DNA of 7,050 bases, from NCBI GenBank assembly GCA_947455805.1, contig CANGSN010000157.1, positions 1-7,050 of the forward strand, written 5' to 3'. A model generated the notes under the pieces. The model had not been told where the DNA came from and made no database searches. It was given only the letters and a program-made list of their open reading frames with translations. Shown here piece after piece: positions 1 through 5,973 of the stretch. The position numbers and the translations under genes are program-made. Source of the stretch: Planctomycetota bacterium. Its GTDB lineage: Bacteria > Planctomycetota > UBA1135 > UBA2386. Each line of letters starts with the position of its first letter. The first letter of the stretch is position 1.

Positions 1-267
1 GAATTCGCCGACTCGCTGGCCGGCGCCGACGCGGCGATCGTCGCCGACATCTACGGCGCCCGCGAGAGTGCGGAGATCCGCGCCTCGGTCAGCGCCGCCG
101 ACCTGGTCGCCGCGGTCGTCGCGCAGGGTGGTGTGTGTTCGAAGGGCGGCGAAGTCGCCGGCCTGCCGGAGCGGGTGCTCGAGCGCGTGCGGTCGTCGGA
201 CATCGTGTTGTTGTTGGGGGCCGGCGACATCGATCGCGCCCTGGGAGGCATCGTTGCCGGTCTCTGA
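1..267 (+). CDS. murC: UDP-N-acetylmuramate--L-alanine ligase, C-terminal fragment
   Basis: This is the last 88 residues of a protein whose 5' part lies outside the window. It reads in frame from base 1 to a TGA at 265-267. The fragment begins with an alternating pattern of the Mur ligase C-terminal (Rossmann-like) domain, including ADAAIVADIYGARES, which corresponds to the conserved 'aD.vi..diY.A.E' segment of MurC. It ends with SSDIVLLLGAGDID, the usual 'gDvvl.lGAGdi' end of MurC. MurC is cytoplasmic and uses ATP to join L-Ala to UDP-N-acetylmuramate, the first amino acid step of the peptidoglycan stem. The assignment is supported by the partner gene: murB starts inside its last codons, and a murC-murB order is common. 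The ATP-binding and N-terminal domains cannot be checked here. Confidence 0.88.
   Translation, partial: EFADSLAGADAAIVADIYGARESAEIRASVSAADLVAAVVAQGGVCSKGGEVAGLPERVLERVRSSDIVLLLGAGDIDRALGGIVAGL
243..248 (+). promoter_or_regulatory. Ribosome binding site for murB (GGGAGG)
   Basis: GGGAGG lies 5 nt before the TTG at 254-256, inside the last codons of murC. It is the only good Shine-Dalgarno match near the murB N-terminus and is the main reason for choosing TTG 254 over the ATG at 290. Its position inside murC suggests translational coupling. Confidence 0.6.
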
Positions 268-1150
268 TCTGCGGGTTGCCCTGCGCGGCATGCGCGGGGC
301 GGTGCGCGAACACGTCGACCTCGGCCCGCTGATGCACCTGCGCATCGGCGGACCGGCGGACTGGTTCCTCGAGCCGTACGCGGAGGAGGACGCGGCGCTG
401 GCCGTGCGCGTCTGCCGCGAACTCGACGTGCCGCTCCGCATCCTCGGCGGCGGCAGCAACATCGTCGTCGCCGACGCCGGCGTGCGCGGCGCCGTGCTGC
501 ATCTCGGCAACCTCAATCGCATCGTGCGCGACGGCAACCGCATCACCGCCGGCGCCGGCGTGACGTTGCCGAGCCTGTTGCGCGCCACCAAGGAGGTCGG
601 CCTCGCCGGCCTCGAGAAGCTGACCGGCATCCCGGCGCAGGTCGGCGGGGCGGTGGCGATGAACGCCGGCACCCGCGACGGCGAGACGTTCGAGCATCTG
701 GTCTCGCTGACGCTGGTCGAGCCGGAAGGGCGCCTCGAGGTGCGCGGCAAGGACCAGTTCCGAGCCGTCTACCGCGACGGTGGGCTGCGCGACGCCGTGG
801 TGCTGCAGGCGAGCTTCGAGCTGACGCCGGACGATCCGAAGGCGATCTTCGAGCGGTTCTCGGCGTCGCTGAAGCGGCGCAACGCGACGCAGCCGGTGTC
901 GCAGCGCAGCGTCGGCTGCGTGTTCCGCAACCCGGCCGGCGACGCCGCTGGTCGCCTGATCGAGGCAGCGGGCTGCAAGACGCTGCGCTCGGGCGGCATC
1001 GAGGTCAGCGGCCAGCACGCCAATTACTTCGTCAACGACGGGCGCGGCTCGGCGGCGGAGTTCGTCGGCCTGATGGCCGAGGTGAAGAAGCGCGTGCACG
1101 ACAAGTTCGGCATCGACCTCGAGCCCGAAGTGAAGTTCTGGGGCTTCTGA
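254..1150 (+). CDS. murB: UDP-N-acetylenolpyruvoylglucosamine reductase MurB
   Basis: MurB is a cytoplasmic FAD enzyme that uses NADPH to reduce the enolpyruvyl group of UDP-GlcNAc-enolpyruvate to UDP-MurNAc. With the TTG start at 254 the protein is 298 aa, normal for the short type II form. The FAD-binding half carries GGGSNIVV (about residues 65-72) and GIPAQVGGAVAMNAGT (125-140). The Tyr-Arg of YRDGG (173-174) matches the conserved substrate-side Arg. The MurB C-terminal domain has SVGCVFRNP, then AGRLIEAAG, SGQHANYFVND and finally LEPEVKFWG, whose second Glu (292) matches the catalytic Glu. Residue 222, in the position of the E. coli catalytic Ser229, is Cys, a variant known in part of the family. 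The start is inferred: TTG 254 has a GGGAGG at 5 nt and overlaps murC by 14 nt. The ATG at 290 would give 286 aa but lacks a clear ribosome binding site. Confidence 0.96.
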   Translation: MPVSDLRVALRGMRGAVREHVDLGPLMHLRIGGPADWFLEPYAEEDAALAVRVCRELDVPLRILGGGSNIVVADAGVRGAVLHLGNLNRIVRDGNRITAGAGVTLPSLLRATKEVGLAGLEKLTGIPAQVGGAVAMNAGTRDGETFEHLVSLTLVEPEGRLEVRGKDQFRAVYRDGGLRDAVVLQASFELTPDDPKAIFERFSASLKRRNATQPVSQRSVGCVFRNPAGDAAGRLIEAAGCKTLRSGGIEVSGQHANYFVNDGRGSAAEFVGLMAEVKKRVHDKFGIDLEPEVKFWGF

Positions 1151-1170
1151 TCGCAGCGCACAGGCCTCCT

Positions 1171-1189
1171 GACGGCCGCACGCGCCGTC
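1171..1189 (+). terminator. Stem-loop after murB, possible terminator
   Basis: GACGGC (1171-1176) and GCCGTC (1184-1189) form a perfect 6-bp stem with a 7-nt loop, starting 20 nt after the murB stop. No T-run follows, so it is not a canonical intrinsic terminator. It may instead end or protect the murCB transcript, or be a chance pairing in GC-rich DNA. Confidence 0.3.
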
Positions 1190-1239
1190 GCGGTGCAGCC
1201 GACGTTTCGTTTGCATGTGACTCGTCCGCAGACGTTCCT

Positions 1240-1255
1240 TGCACGGCGCCGTGCA
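1240..1255. promoter_or_regulatory. 16-bp perfect palindrome upstream of hpf, possible operator
   Basis: TGCACGGC is followed directly by its reverse complement GCCGTGCA, giving a 16-bp uninterrupted palindrome centred 52 bp before the hpf ATG. It lies in the 149-nt murB-hpf spacer, where an operon promoter is expected. A GATACT hexamer at 1275-1280 could be a -10 element. With 17-18 bp spacing the -35 would fall on the right arm of the palindrome, although no good -35 match is visible. A dimeric regulator site is an inference; it could also be a zero-loop stem or chance. Confidence 0.4.
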
Positions 1256-1299
1256 GCGCGTTCTGCTGGCGACCGATACTCCCCCTCACAGGAACAGTG

Positions 1300-1731
1300 A
1301 TGACCGACGCACCCGACGATTCCGCCGTCACGATCGAGTTCAAGGGCCGCCACGACCACATCACCGAGCGCATGCAAGCGCACGCGGTGAAGAAGCTGGC
1401 GCGGCTCGCCCGCTACAACGATCGCCTGATGCGCATCGAGGTGGTCGCCGACCACGCGCACAAGAACCCCGAGGTCGAGCTGATCGCGCACCAGCGCCGC
1501 GGCGCGCCACTGATCGCCAAGGACCGCGGGACCTCGTTCGCTTCGACGATCGACCTGTTGGTCGACAAGATGGAGGCCCAGCTCCGCAAGGAGAAGGAGA
1601 AGCGTAAGGACCACAAGGTGCCGGGCGCCAAGGCAGCGCGGGCTCGCCCGGCGACGAGCCGCCGTGCCAAGGGCGCTTCGCGCGAGGAAGAGTCGTACGA
1701 AGAAGTCGTGCGCAAGACCCTGCGCGGCTGA
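1300..1731 (+). CDS. hpf: Short ribosome hibernation-promoting factor (RaiA/HPF, S30AE family)
   Basis: The family binds the decoding centre of the 30S subunit and silences ribosomes under starvation; short forms act with RMF or alone. This protein is 143 aa. Residues 9-104 fit the S30AE beta-alpha-beta-beta-beta-alpha pattern: VTIEFKGRH near the N-terminus, a first helix with KKLARLARY, and a second helix with STIDLLVDKMEAQLRKEKEKRK. That second helix ends in the Lys/Arg-rich run typical of rRNA contact. Residues 105-143 form a basic, Ala-rich tail ending in an acidic-then-basic helix (EEESYEEVVRKTLRG). The tail does not match the C-terminal dimerisation domain of long HPF. ATG 1300 is chosen because AGGA (1290-1293) sits 6 nt upstream; the GTG immediately before it at 1297 is too close. 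The downstream neighbours ptsN and HPr reproduce the well-known hpf-ptsN association. Confidence 0.9.
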   Translation: MTDAPDDSAVTIEFKGRHDHITERMQAHAVKKLARLARYNDRLMRIEVVADHAHKNPEVELIAHQRRGAPLIAKDRGTSFASTIDLLVDKMEAQLRKEKEKRKDHKVPGAKAARARPATSRRAKGASREEESYEEVVRKTLRG

Positions 1732-1770
1732 TTCGGGACTGGCGACCGGTTCGCAGGGTGGCAGCGTTGC

Positions 1771-2271
1771 GTGCAGGTGGACCTTGCCGCAGACTTGTCG
1801 CCCATGATCGCCCAGCTCGTCGACGCCGCCGCCTTGATCGGCGACCTCGAGGCAACCAACAAGGATGCCGCCCTGAAGGAACTGCTTGCCGCCGCCCAGG
1901 CATCGGGAGCGTTCGGCGCGGCGGCCCACAAGGCGCTGCACAAGCGCCTGGTCGAGCGCGAGGCCATCGGCAGCACCGGGCTCGGCAACGGCGTTGCCGT
2001 CCCGCACGTGAAGGGCGACAACGTCGCCCGGCCAGCGCTGGTCGTCGCCCGTTGCCGCCGCGGACTCGAATGGCAGGCGATCGACGGTCGTGCCGTGCAG
2101 GTCCTGTTCTTCCTGGTGTCGCCGGCGGCCGAGCCGGAAGTGCACCTGCAGTGCCTGCGCTGGATCGCCGGCCTGGCTCGCAACGCCGACTTCCGCCGAT
2201 TCCTGCTCGATGCGCCTTCGGTCGAAGCCATGCGCGATCTGTTGCGCGAGCTCGGCAAGGAGGCGCCATGA
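1771..2271 (+). CDS. ptsN: PTS EIIA domain protein of the nitrogen-related type (EIIA-Ntr)
   Basis: This is a single EIIA (PTS_EIIA_2, fructose/mannitol/Ntr class) domain. In the family, a His accepts phosphate from an HPr-type protein. The Ntr members have no attached permease and act as regulators of, for example, K+ transport, nitrogen status or stress responses. The active-site segment STGLGNGVAVPHVK is intact, with the phospho-accepting His at residue 79. A second conserved His sits in EVHLQCL (residue 125). No membrane segment or EIIB/EIIC domain is present, so this is a soluble cytoplasmic protein of 166 aa, close to the family norm. The start is uncertain: GTG 1771 has an AGGGTGG 9 nt upstream, whereas ATG 1804 (155 aa, beginning MIAQLVDAA) also fits where homologs begin but has no clear ribosome binding site. 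It ends in an ATGA overlap with the HPr gene, so the two are probably coupled. The real substrate or target cannot be read from sequence. Confidence 0.88.
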   Translation: MQVDLAADLSPMIAQLVDAAALIGDLEATNKDAALKELLAAAQASGAFGAAAHKALHKRLVEREAIGSTGLGNGVAVPHVKGDNVARPALVVARCRRGLEWQAIDGRAVQVLFFLVSPAAEPEVHLQCLRWIAGLARNADFRRFLLDAPSVEAMRDLLRELGKEAP

Positions 2272-2555
2272 GCGAACAGGAATCGATCCGAGCCCGCGTC
2301 GTGCTGGTGAACCGGCAAGGCCTGCATGCGCGCCCAGCACACATGTTCGTGCAGACGGCCAACGCCTACGCCAGCAAGTTGCGCGTCGGCCGCACCGACA
2401 ACGACGAGCGCGTCGACGGCAAGTCGATCATGGGCATGATGATGCTGGCGGCTGAGCGGGGCGTGGAGCTCGAGCTCGAGGCCACGGGGGCGGACGCCGA
2501 GCAGCAGCTGCGAGCGCTGGCCGAACTCGTCGCCGCGCGCTTCGGCGAGGACTGA
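2268..2555 (+). CDS. ptsH: HPr family phosphocarrier protein
   Basis: This is a 95-aa HPr. The family carries phosphate from enzyme I to EIIA proteins through a conserved His. The signature GLHARPA is present, with the active His at residue 20. The second family hallmark, DGKSIMGMMMLAA, puts a Ser at residue 53 in the place of Bacillus HPr Ser46, the target of HPr kinase/phosphorylase. The sequence is therefore compatible with dual His/Ser control, although no hprK is in the window. The start is firm: AAGGAGG (2257-2263) lies 4 nt upstream and the ATG overlaps the ptsN stop as ATGA. Pairing with a lone EIIA-Ntr suggests a regulatory phosphorelay (NPr-like, symbol ptsO/npr also used) rather than sugar uptake. 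Enzyme I must be encoded elsewhere. Confidence 0.92.
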   Translation: MSEQESIRARVVLVNRQGLHARPAHMFVQTANAYASKLRVGRTDNDERVDGKSIMGMMMLAAERGVELELEATGADAEQQLRALAELVAARFGED

Positions 2556-2826
2556 GAGGTCGGGCAGCTCCGTTGCCGGCGGCCGGGTGCGGGCACGGCC
2601 CGCCCCTTCACGGCCGCGCCCAGCAGGAACGGGACCAGGACCGGGGCCGGCACCACCGCCGTCGTCGGCCAGGCCGCCGGCGCCACCGTCCCAGGTGTCG
2701 ACCGCCTCCCCCGATGCCGTCCGCCGCCCCGTTCTCGCGGGGATGCGGAACCAGGCTCAATTCGGGCCGAGCCAGCGGCCGATAGGGCGGAGGAAGCGGG
2801 CACCCCCCGAAGGAGCGCCACTGGTC
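2556..2826. other. Noncoding spacer between the HPr gene and pilM
   Basis: These 271 nt are very GC-rich and hold no convincing gene on either strand. The pilM reading frame stays open upstream to 2587, but the translation is a Pro/Arg/Ala low-complexity string with no family resemblance, which looks like a GC artefact. The stretch contains a strong nested stem-loop (2579-2617) and a weaker one (CCCCG/CGGGG, 2727-2742). A promoter for the pil operon is expected here, but I cannot identify convincing -35/-10 or sigma-54 boxes. Confidence 0.6.
2579..2617 (+). terminator. Nested GC-rich stem-loop after the HPr gene, possible terminator
   Basis: An outer stem, GCGGCCG (2579-2585) with CGGCCGC (2611-2617), encloses a perfect inner hairpin, GCGGGC (2589-2594) with GCCCGC (2598-2603) around an ACG loop. 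It begins 23 nt after the HPr stop codon, at the natural end of the hpf-ptsN-HPr operon. There is no U-tract, so termination may be inefficient or factor-assisted. An mRNA 3'-end stabiliser is the alternative. Confidence 0.4.
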
Positions 2827-3849
2827 ATGCTGAAGCAGCGCAAGAGCATCGTCGGTCTCGACATCGGCAGCAGTTGCATCAAGGCCGTCGAGTTGACTCG
2901 CGACAAGTACGACCACGTCATCACCGGCTACGCGCAGGTGGACGTGCAGAACGAAGCGGCGCGTCAGGACGCGATCGCCGAACTGATGCGCGTCGCCAAG
3001 TTCCGCACGAAGCGCATCGCCACGGCCGTGAGCGGCAAGAACGTGGTGTTCCGCTACATCAGCCTGCCGGAGATGGGCGAGGACAAGCTGATGCAGGCCG
3101 TCCGCCTCGATGCGGATAAGTACATCCCGTTCGACGTCAACGACGTCGAGCTGGACGCACAGAAGATCGGCATGGGCACGGACGCCACTGGCCGCGCCGA
3201 GATGAAGGTGCTGCTGGTCGCCGCCAAGCGCACCGTCGTGGCCGACCACAGCCGCATGCTGACCGAACTCGGCCTGCAACCGGTCGCCGTCGGCGTCGAC
3301 GGCTTCGCGCTCGGCAACGCCTGGGAGCTCGGCGACATGGTCAATCCTGGCATCCAGGACCCGGGTCGCACGGTGGCGCTGATCGACATCGGCGCGACCA
3401 AGGCCAGCATCAACATCCTGCGCGACAACGTCAGCTGCTTCGCCCGCGAGGTGCCGATGGGCGGCCAGGACCTGACCAATGCGATCGCGCGCCGCCTCGG
3501 CGTCGAGCCGGGCCAGGCCGAGACCTTGAAGCGCGATGCGGGCGATCAGCTCGGCGTCGTCCAGGAGGCCTGCGGCCAGGTGCTCGAGGACCTCGGCAAC
3601 GAGGTCAACCTCTCCTTCGACTTCTTCGAGAACCAGTTCGACGGCGAGGTCCAGGAAGTCTGGCTCACCGGCGGGACGGCCCTGCTGCCGTTCCTCGAGG
3701 AGAGCTTCGAGAAGATCTTCGAGAAGCGCACCAAGACCTGGAATCCGATCGAGGGTCTGAAGGTCCGCGCCGACAACGTCGACGTCGAAGCCCTGAACCA
3801 GCTGGCGCCGCAACTCGCGGTCGCCATCGGTCTCGCCGCAGCATCCTGA
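2827..3849 (+). CDS. pilM: Type IV pilus assembly protein PilM (actin-like ATPase fold)
   Basis: PilM is a cytoplasmic protein with the FtsA/actin fold. It binds the cytoplasmic N-terminal peptide of PilN and couples the PilNO membrane complex to the pilus motor. The 340-aa length is standard. The nucleotide-binding motifs are visible: phosphate-1 GLDIGSSCIKAVEL (residues 10-23), phosphate-2 ALIDIGATKASI (184-195) and the adenosine motif VWLTGGTALLPF (278-289). The C-terminal end, PQLAVAIGLAA, is typical of PilM. FRYISLPEMGEDKLMQAV and the DKYIPFD segment match the family's 1C-like region. ATG 2827 is chosen because it leaves nine residues before GLDIG, as in homologs. Its Shine-Dalgarno sequence, GAAGGAG (2809-2815), is 11 nt away, rather far; an in-frame CTG at 2821 would give better spacing but is an unlikely start. 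The pilN ribosome binding site overlaps the pilM stop region, so it is the first gene of a tight pilMNO unit. Confidence 0.96.
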   Translation: MLKQRKSIVGLDIGSSCIKAVELTRDKYDHVITGYAQVDVQNEAARQDAIAELMRVAKFRTKRIATAVSGKNVVFRYISLPEMGEDKLMQAVRLDADKYIPFDVNDVELDAQKIGMGTDATGRAEMKVLLVAAKRTVVADHSRMLTELGLQPVAVGVDGFALGNAWELGDMVNPGIQDPGRTVALIDIGATKASINILRDNVSCFAREVPMGGQDLTNAIARRLGVEPGQAETLKRDAGDQLGVVQEACGQVLEDLGNEVNLSFDFFENQFDGEVQEVWLTGGTALLPFLEESFEKIFEKRTKTWNPIEGLKVRADNVDVEALNQLAPQLAVAIGLAAAS

Positions 3850-3860
3850 GGAGGTCCGCC

Positions 3861-4526
3861 GTGATTCGCATCAATCTTCTCCCTGCCGATCTTCGTCGCG
3901 GCAACCGCGTGCCGACGATCGTCCTCGCCGCCGCGTTCGTCGCCGCACTCGCCGTCAGCGGTACGGTCGGTTGGTTCGGACTCGTCTACTTCGGCGACCT
4001 CGGCAACGCCGAGGAGCAGCTGGTCGAGGTCGAGGCCAAGCTGGCCGAAAAGAGCAAGAAGGCTGCCTACCACGACCAGCTCGACGCCAACAAGAAGGAC
4101 TACGCGCTGCGCGTCCAGACCATCCAGGACATCTCGAAGTCGCGGCGCGTCTGGTCGCGCTTCCTCGACGAGCTGATCGACCTGGCCAACAACAACGGCG
4201 ACACCGATCGCCACCTGGCCTGGTTCGACGGCGTCACCATGAAGAACGACCCCAAGAAGGGCGCACTGGTGCAGATGCCGGCGTCGGTCCAGGACAGTGA
4301 CAAGTCGCGACTCGCGAACTTCCACGACGACATCGAGGCGGCGCCTTTCGCCAAGGACCTGAGCTCCAAGTCCGACCCGGTCTACAAGATCGACAAGGAC
4401 AAGGTCCGTGTCCCGGAGTCGTCGATGGCGTTCCGCCTGGAACTGCAGTTCAAGCCGACGATCGTGGAAGCGCCGAAGGCGAAGCCGAAGCCCGCCAATC
4501 CCCCTGCGGCCCCGGCCGGGAAGTGA
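3861..4526 (+). CDS. pilN: Type IV pilus inner-membrane protein PilN
   Basis: PilN is a bitopic inner-membrane protein that forms the alignment complex with PilM and PilO. The 221-aa product begins MIRINLLP, carrying the INLLP motif that docks into PilM. One membrane helix follows at about residues 19-42, and then a predicted coiled coil rich in Glu/Lys/Ala (48-75). The periplasmic part shows the PilN ferredoxin-like pattern (WSRFLDELIDL, LVQMPASVQDSDKSRLANFHDDI, SMAFRLELQF). The last about 20 residues are a Lys/Pro/Ala tail that looks disordered. The start is a GTG with a near-perfect GGAGGT (3850-3855) 5 nt upstream, which abuts the pilM stop. The gap to pilM is 11 nt and to the next gene 10 nt, indicating one transcript with close translational linkage. 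Confidence 0.92.
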   Translation: MIRINLLPADLRRGNRVPTIVLAAAFVAALAVSGTVGWFGLVYFGDLGNAEEQLVEVEAKLAEKSKKAAYHDQLDANKKDYALRVQTIQDISKSRRVWSRFLDELIDLANNNGDTDRHLAWFDGVTMKNDPKKGALVQMPASVQDSDKSRLANFHDDIEAAPFAKDLSSKSDPVYKIDKDKVRVPESSMAFRLELQFKPTIVEAPKAKPKPANPPAAPAGK

Positions 4527-4536
4527 GGAGACGAAC

Positions 4537-5973
4537 ATGGCCAACTGGACCCAGAAGAAGTTGCTCGCGGTCATCGGCGGCAGTGCCGTCGGCATCTGCC
4601 TGCTCGCGGCCGGCGGCGTCTACTACGCGCAGGGGCTGATCGAGGAGGTCGAGGCGAATGTCAAGCAGAAGCGCGAGGGCATCACCGCGGCCGAGGCGAA
4701 GATCGCCAAGATCCCGGCGCTGCAGAAGGATGTGATCATCCTGCGCGAGAACCTCGACGAATACGTGCGCATCCTGCCCGACACGCGCGAGCTGACGAAC
4801 TTCGTGCGCCAGCTGAACCAGTTCGAGCGCCAATCGGGCATCAACGGCACCGGCTTGCAGATGAAGCCTCGCCGCGAGAGCAAGACGGCGGAGCGGTTCG
4901 TGCCGATCGAGTACACCTACGAGGGCTCGGCGACCATCTGGCAGGCGTTGAAGTTCATGAACCTGGTGGAGAACTACCGGCGCTTCGTGAGCATCAACGA
5001 GTTCAGCATCACGGCCGGCGGAGGTGCCACGGGAGGAGCCGCGGATCGCAACGAAGAGGTGGGGGACCGCGAAGCCGTGCACCAGGTGCGCTTCACGCTG
5101 CAGACCTACACCTACAACGGCAAGGTGGAGGGCAAGGAAGCCCCGATCCCCGACTACCAGTCGCTGAAGGAAGTCTACGCCGAGGACATTTGGAAGAGTC
5201 GTGTCGCCATCGGCGTCGAGGGCTACGAGCACAAGGGGCCGCAGGGCCGCCGCGACATCCTGGTCGATCCCCGTGAGCGCGGGGACGTCCATCTCGAAGG
5301 ACCGTCGCGCGCCCAGCAGCGCGAGCTGCTCGATCGCTACGTCACGACGGTGACCAAGCTGCGCGAGATGCTCCAGCGCGCGCGCAAGTCCGACACGACC
5401 CTGTTCGAGGTCTACTCGCTCGAGAAGGGCGTGCGAGAAGGGCTCGAGAAGGTCACGGGCGACTTCGAGTCCGACAGCAACCGGATCAGCTATGCTCCAT
5501 ACCGTCTGCGTTGGGCCCAGGACGTGGCGAAGCCGATCGAGGATCTGCGCGCGCAGCTCAACGAGCCCGTCACTCCGCAACGCGAAACGGACATGTTCCT
5601 GCCGATGAAGGAGCTGCAGCAGCTGGTCGCCGACATGGACGCGGACTGCAAGAGCGGTCAGCTGGAGCAGGCGAAGACCCGCTACGAAGCGGTGGCGACG
5701 CGGCTCGCGGTGCCAGCCAGCGACGCGCGCCACGGCCTCGTCGTGCAGGCCAAGTCCTGGCACGTGAAGGCGGCGACCGCGCTCGACTTCAAGGCGCTCG
5801 ACCTGAAGATCCAGGGCGTCGTCGTCAACCGCGGCGGGCGCTCGGGCGTGCTGTTGAACGGCGAGACCTACGAAGAGGGCGACTACATCTCGGACGACCT
5901 GCTGGTCAAGATGGTCGAAGAGGAGCAGGTCTGGTTCGTGTTCCGAGGGCTGACGCTCGTGCGCACGATGTGA
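4537..5973 (+). CDS. pilO: PilO-like pilus protein with long helical insert and PilP/GspC-like C-terminal domain
   Basis: This 478-aa protein is more than twice the usual PilO length (about 200 aa). Residues 8-30 form one membrane helix with a short cytoplasmic start, then a coiled coil (about 30-75). Residues 75-194 match PilO: YVRILPDTRELTNFVRQLN, VPIEYTYEGSATIWQALKFMN, YRRFVSINEFSI and a closing strand VRFTLQTYTYN. Residues about 200-420 are a mostly helical, charged linker; KSGQLEQAKTRYEAVATRL inside it resembles one TPR-like hairpin. The last 58 residues (421-478: LDLKIQGVVVNRGG, then GETYEEGDYI, then VWFVFRGLTLVR) have the small beta-domain pattern of PilP and the GspC HR domain, which contact the secretin. 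Since no separate pilP lies before pilQ, I infer that this protein combines PilO and PilP roles. ATG 4537 has GAGGAG 6 nt upstream (4525-4530). The PilO half is confident; the PilP-like call rests on pattern and context only. Confidence 0.8.
   Translation: MANWTQKKLLAVIGGSAVGICLLAAGGVYYAQGLIEEVEANVKQKREGITAAEAKIAKIPALQKDVIILRENLDEYVRILPDTRELTNFVRQLNQFERQSGINGTGLQMKPRRESKTAERFVPIEYTYEGSATIWQALKFMNLVENYRRFVSINEFSITAGGGATGGAADRNEEVGDREAVHQVRFTLQTYTYNGKVEGKEAPIPDYQSLKEVYAEDIWKSRVAIGVEGYEHKGPQGRRDILVDPRERGDVHLEGPSRAQQRELLDRYVTTVTKLREMLQRARKSDTTLFEVYSLEKGVREGLEKVTGDFESDSNRISYAPYRLRWAQDVAKPIEDLRAQLNEPVTPQRETDMFLPMKELQQLVADMDADCKSGQLEQAKTRYEAVATRLAVPASDARHGLVVQAKSWHVKAATALDFKALDLKIQGVVVNRGGRSGVLLNGETYEEGDYISDDLLVKMVEEEQVWFVFRGLTLVRTM

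Noticed and set aside
1..6. EcoRI site GAATTC at the very first bases, suggesting a cloned fragment edge.
   Set aside because: It reads as Glu-Phe in the murC frame, and a second GAATTC lies inside the window at 5998-6003; coincidence of the window boundary is possible and nothing else supports a cloning junction.
1275..1280. GATACT as a -10 promoter element for hpf.
   Set aside because: There is no acceptable -35 at 16-18 bp and the resulting leader would be very short, so it is mentioned only as context for the palindrome, not called as a promoter.
1759..1770. Sigma-54-like TGGCA...TTGC before ptsN.
   Set aside because: The spacing is 3 nt too short for the -24/-12 elements, and the site lies in the short gap between co-directional operon genes.
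2587..2826. In-frame N-terminal extension of PilM.
   Set aside because: It is Pro/Arg/Ala low complexity with no resemblance to PilM, which normally begins a few residues before GLDIG. It contains a likely stem-loop instead.
4408..4536. In-frame upstream extension of the PilO-like protein overlapping pilN.
   Set aside because: The translation is Arg/Ser/Pro rich, whereas ATG 4537 has a strong GAGGAG and begins the expected short cytoplasmic segment and membrane helix.
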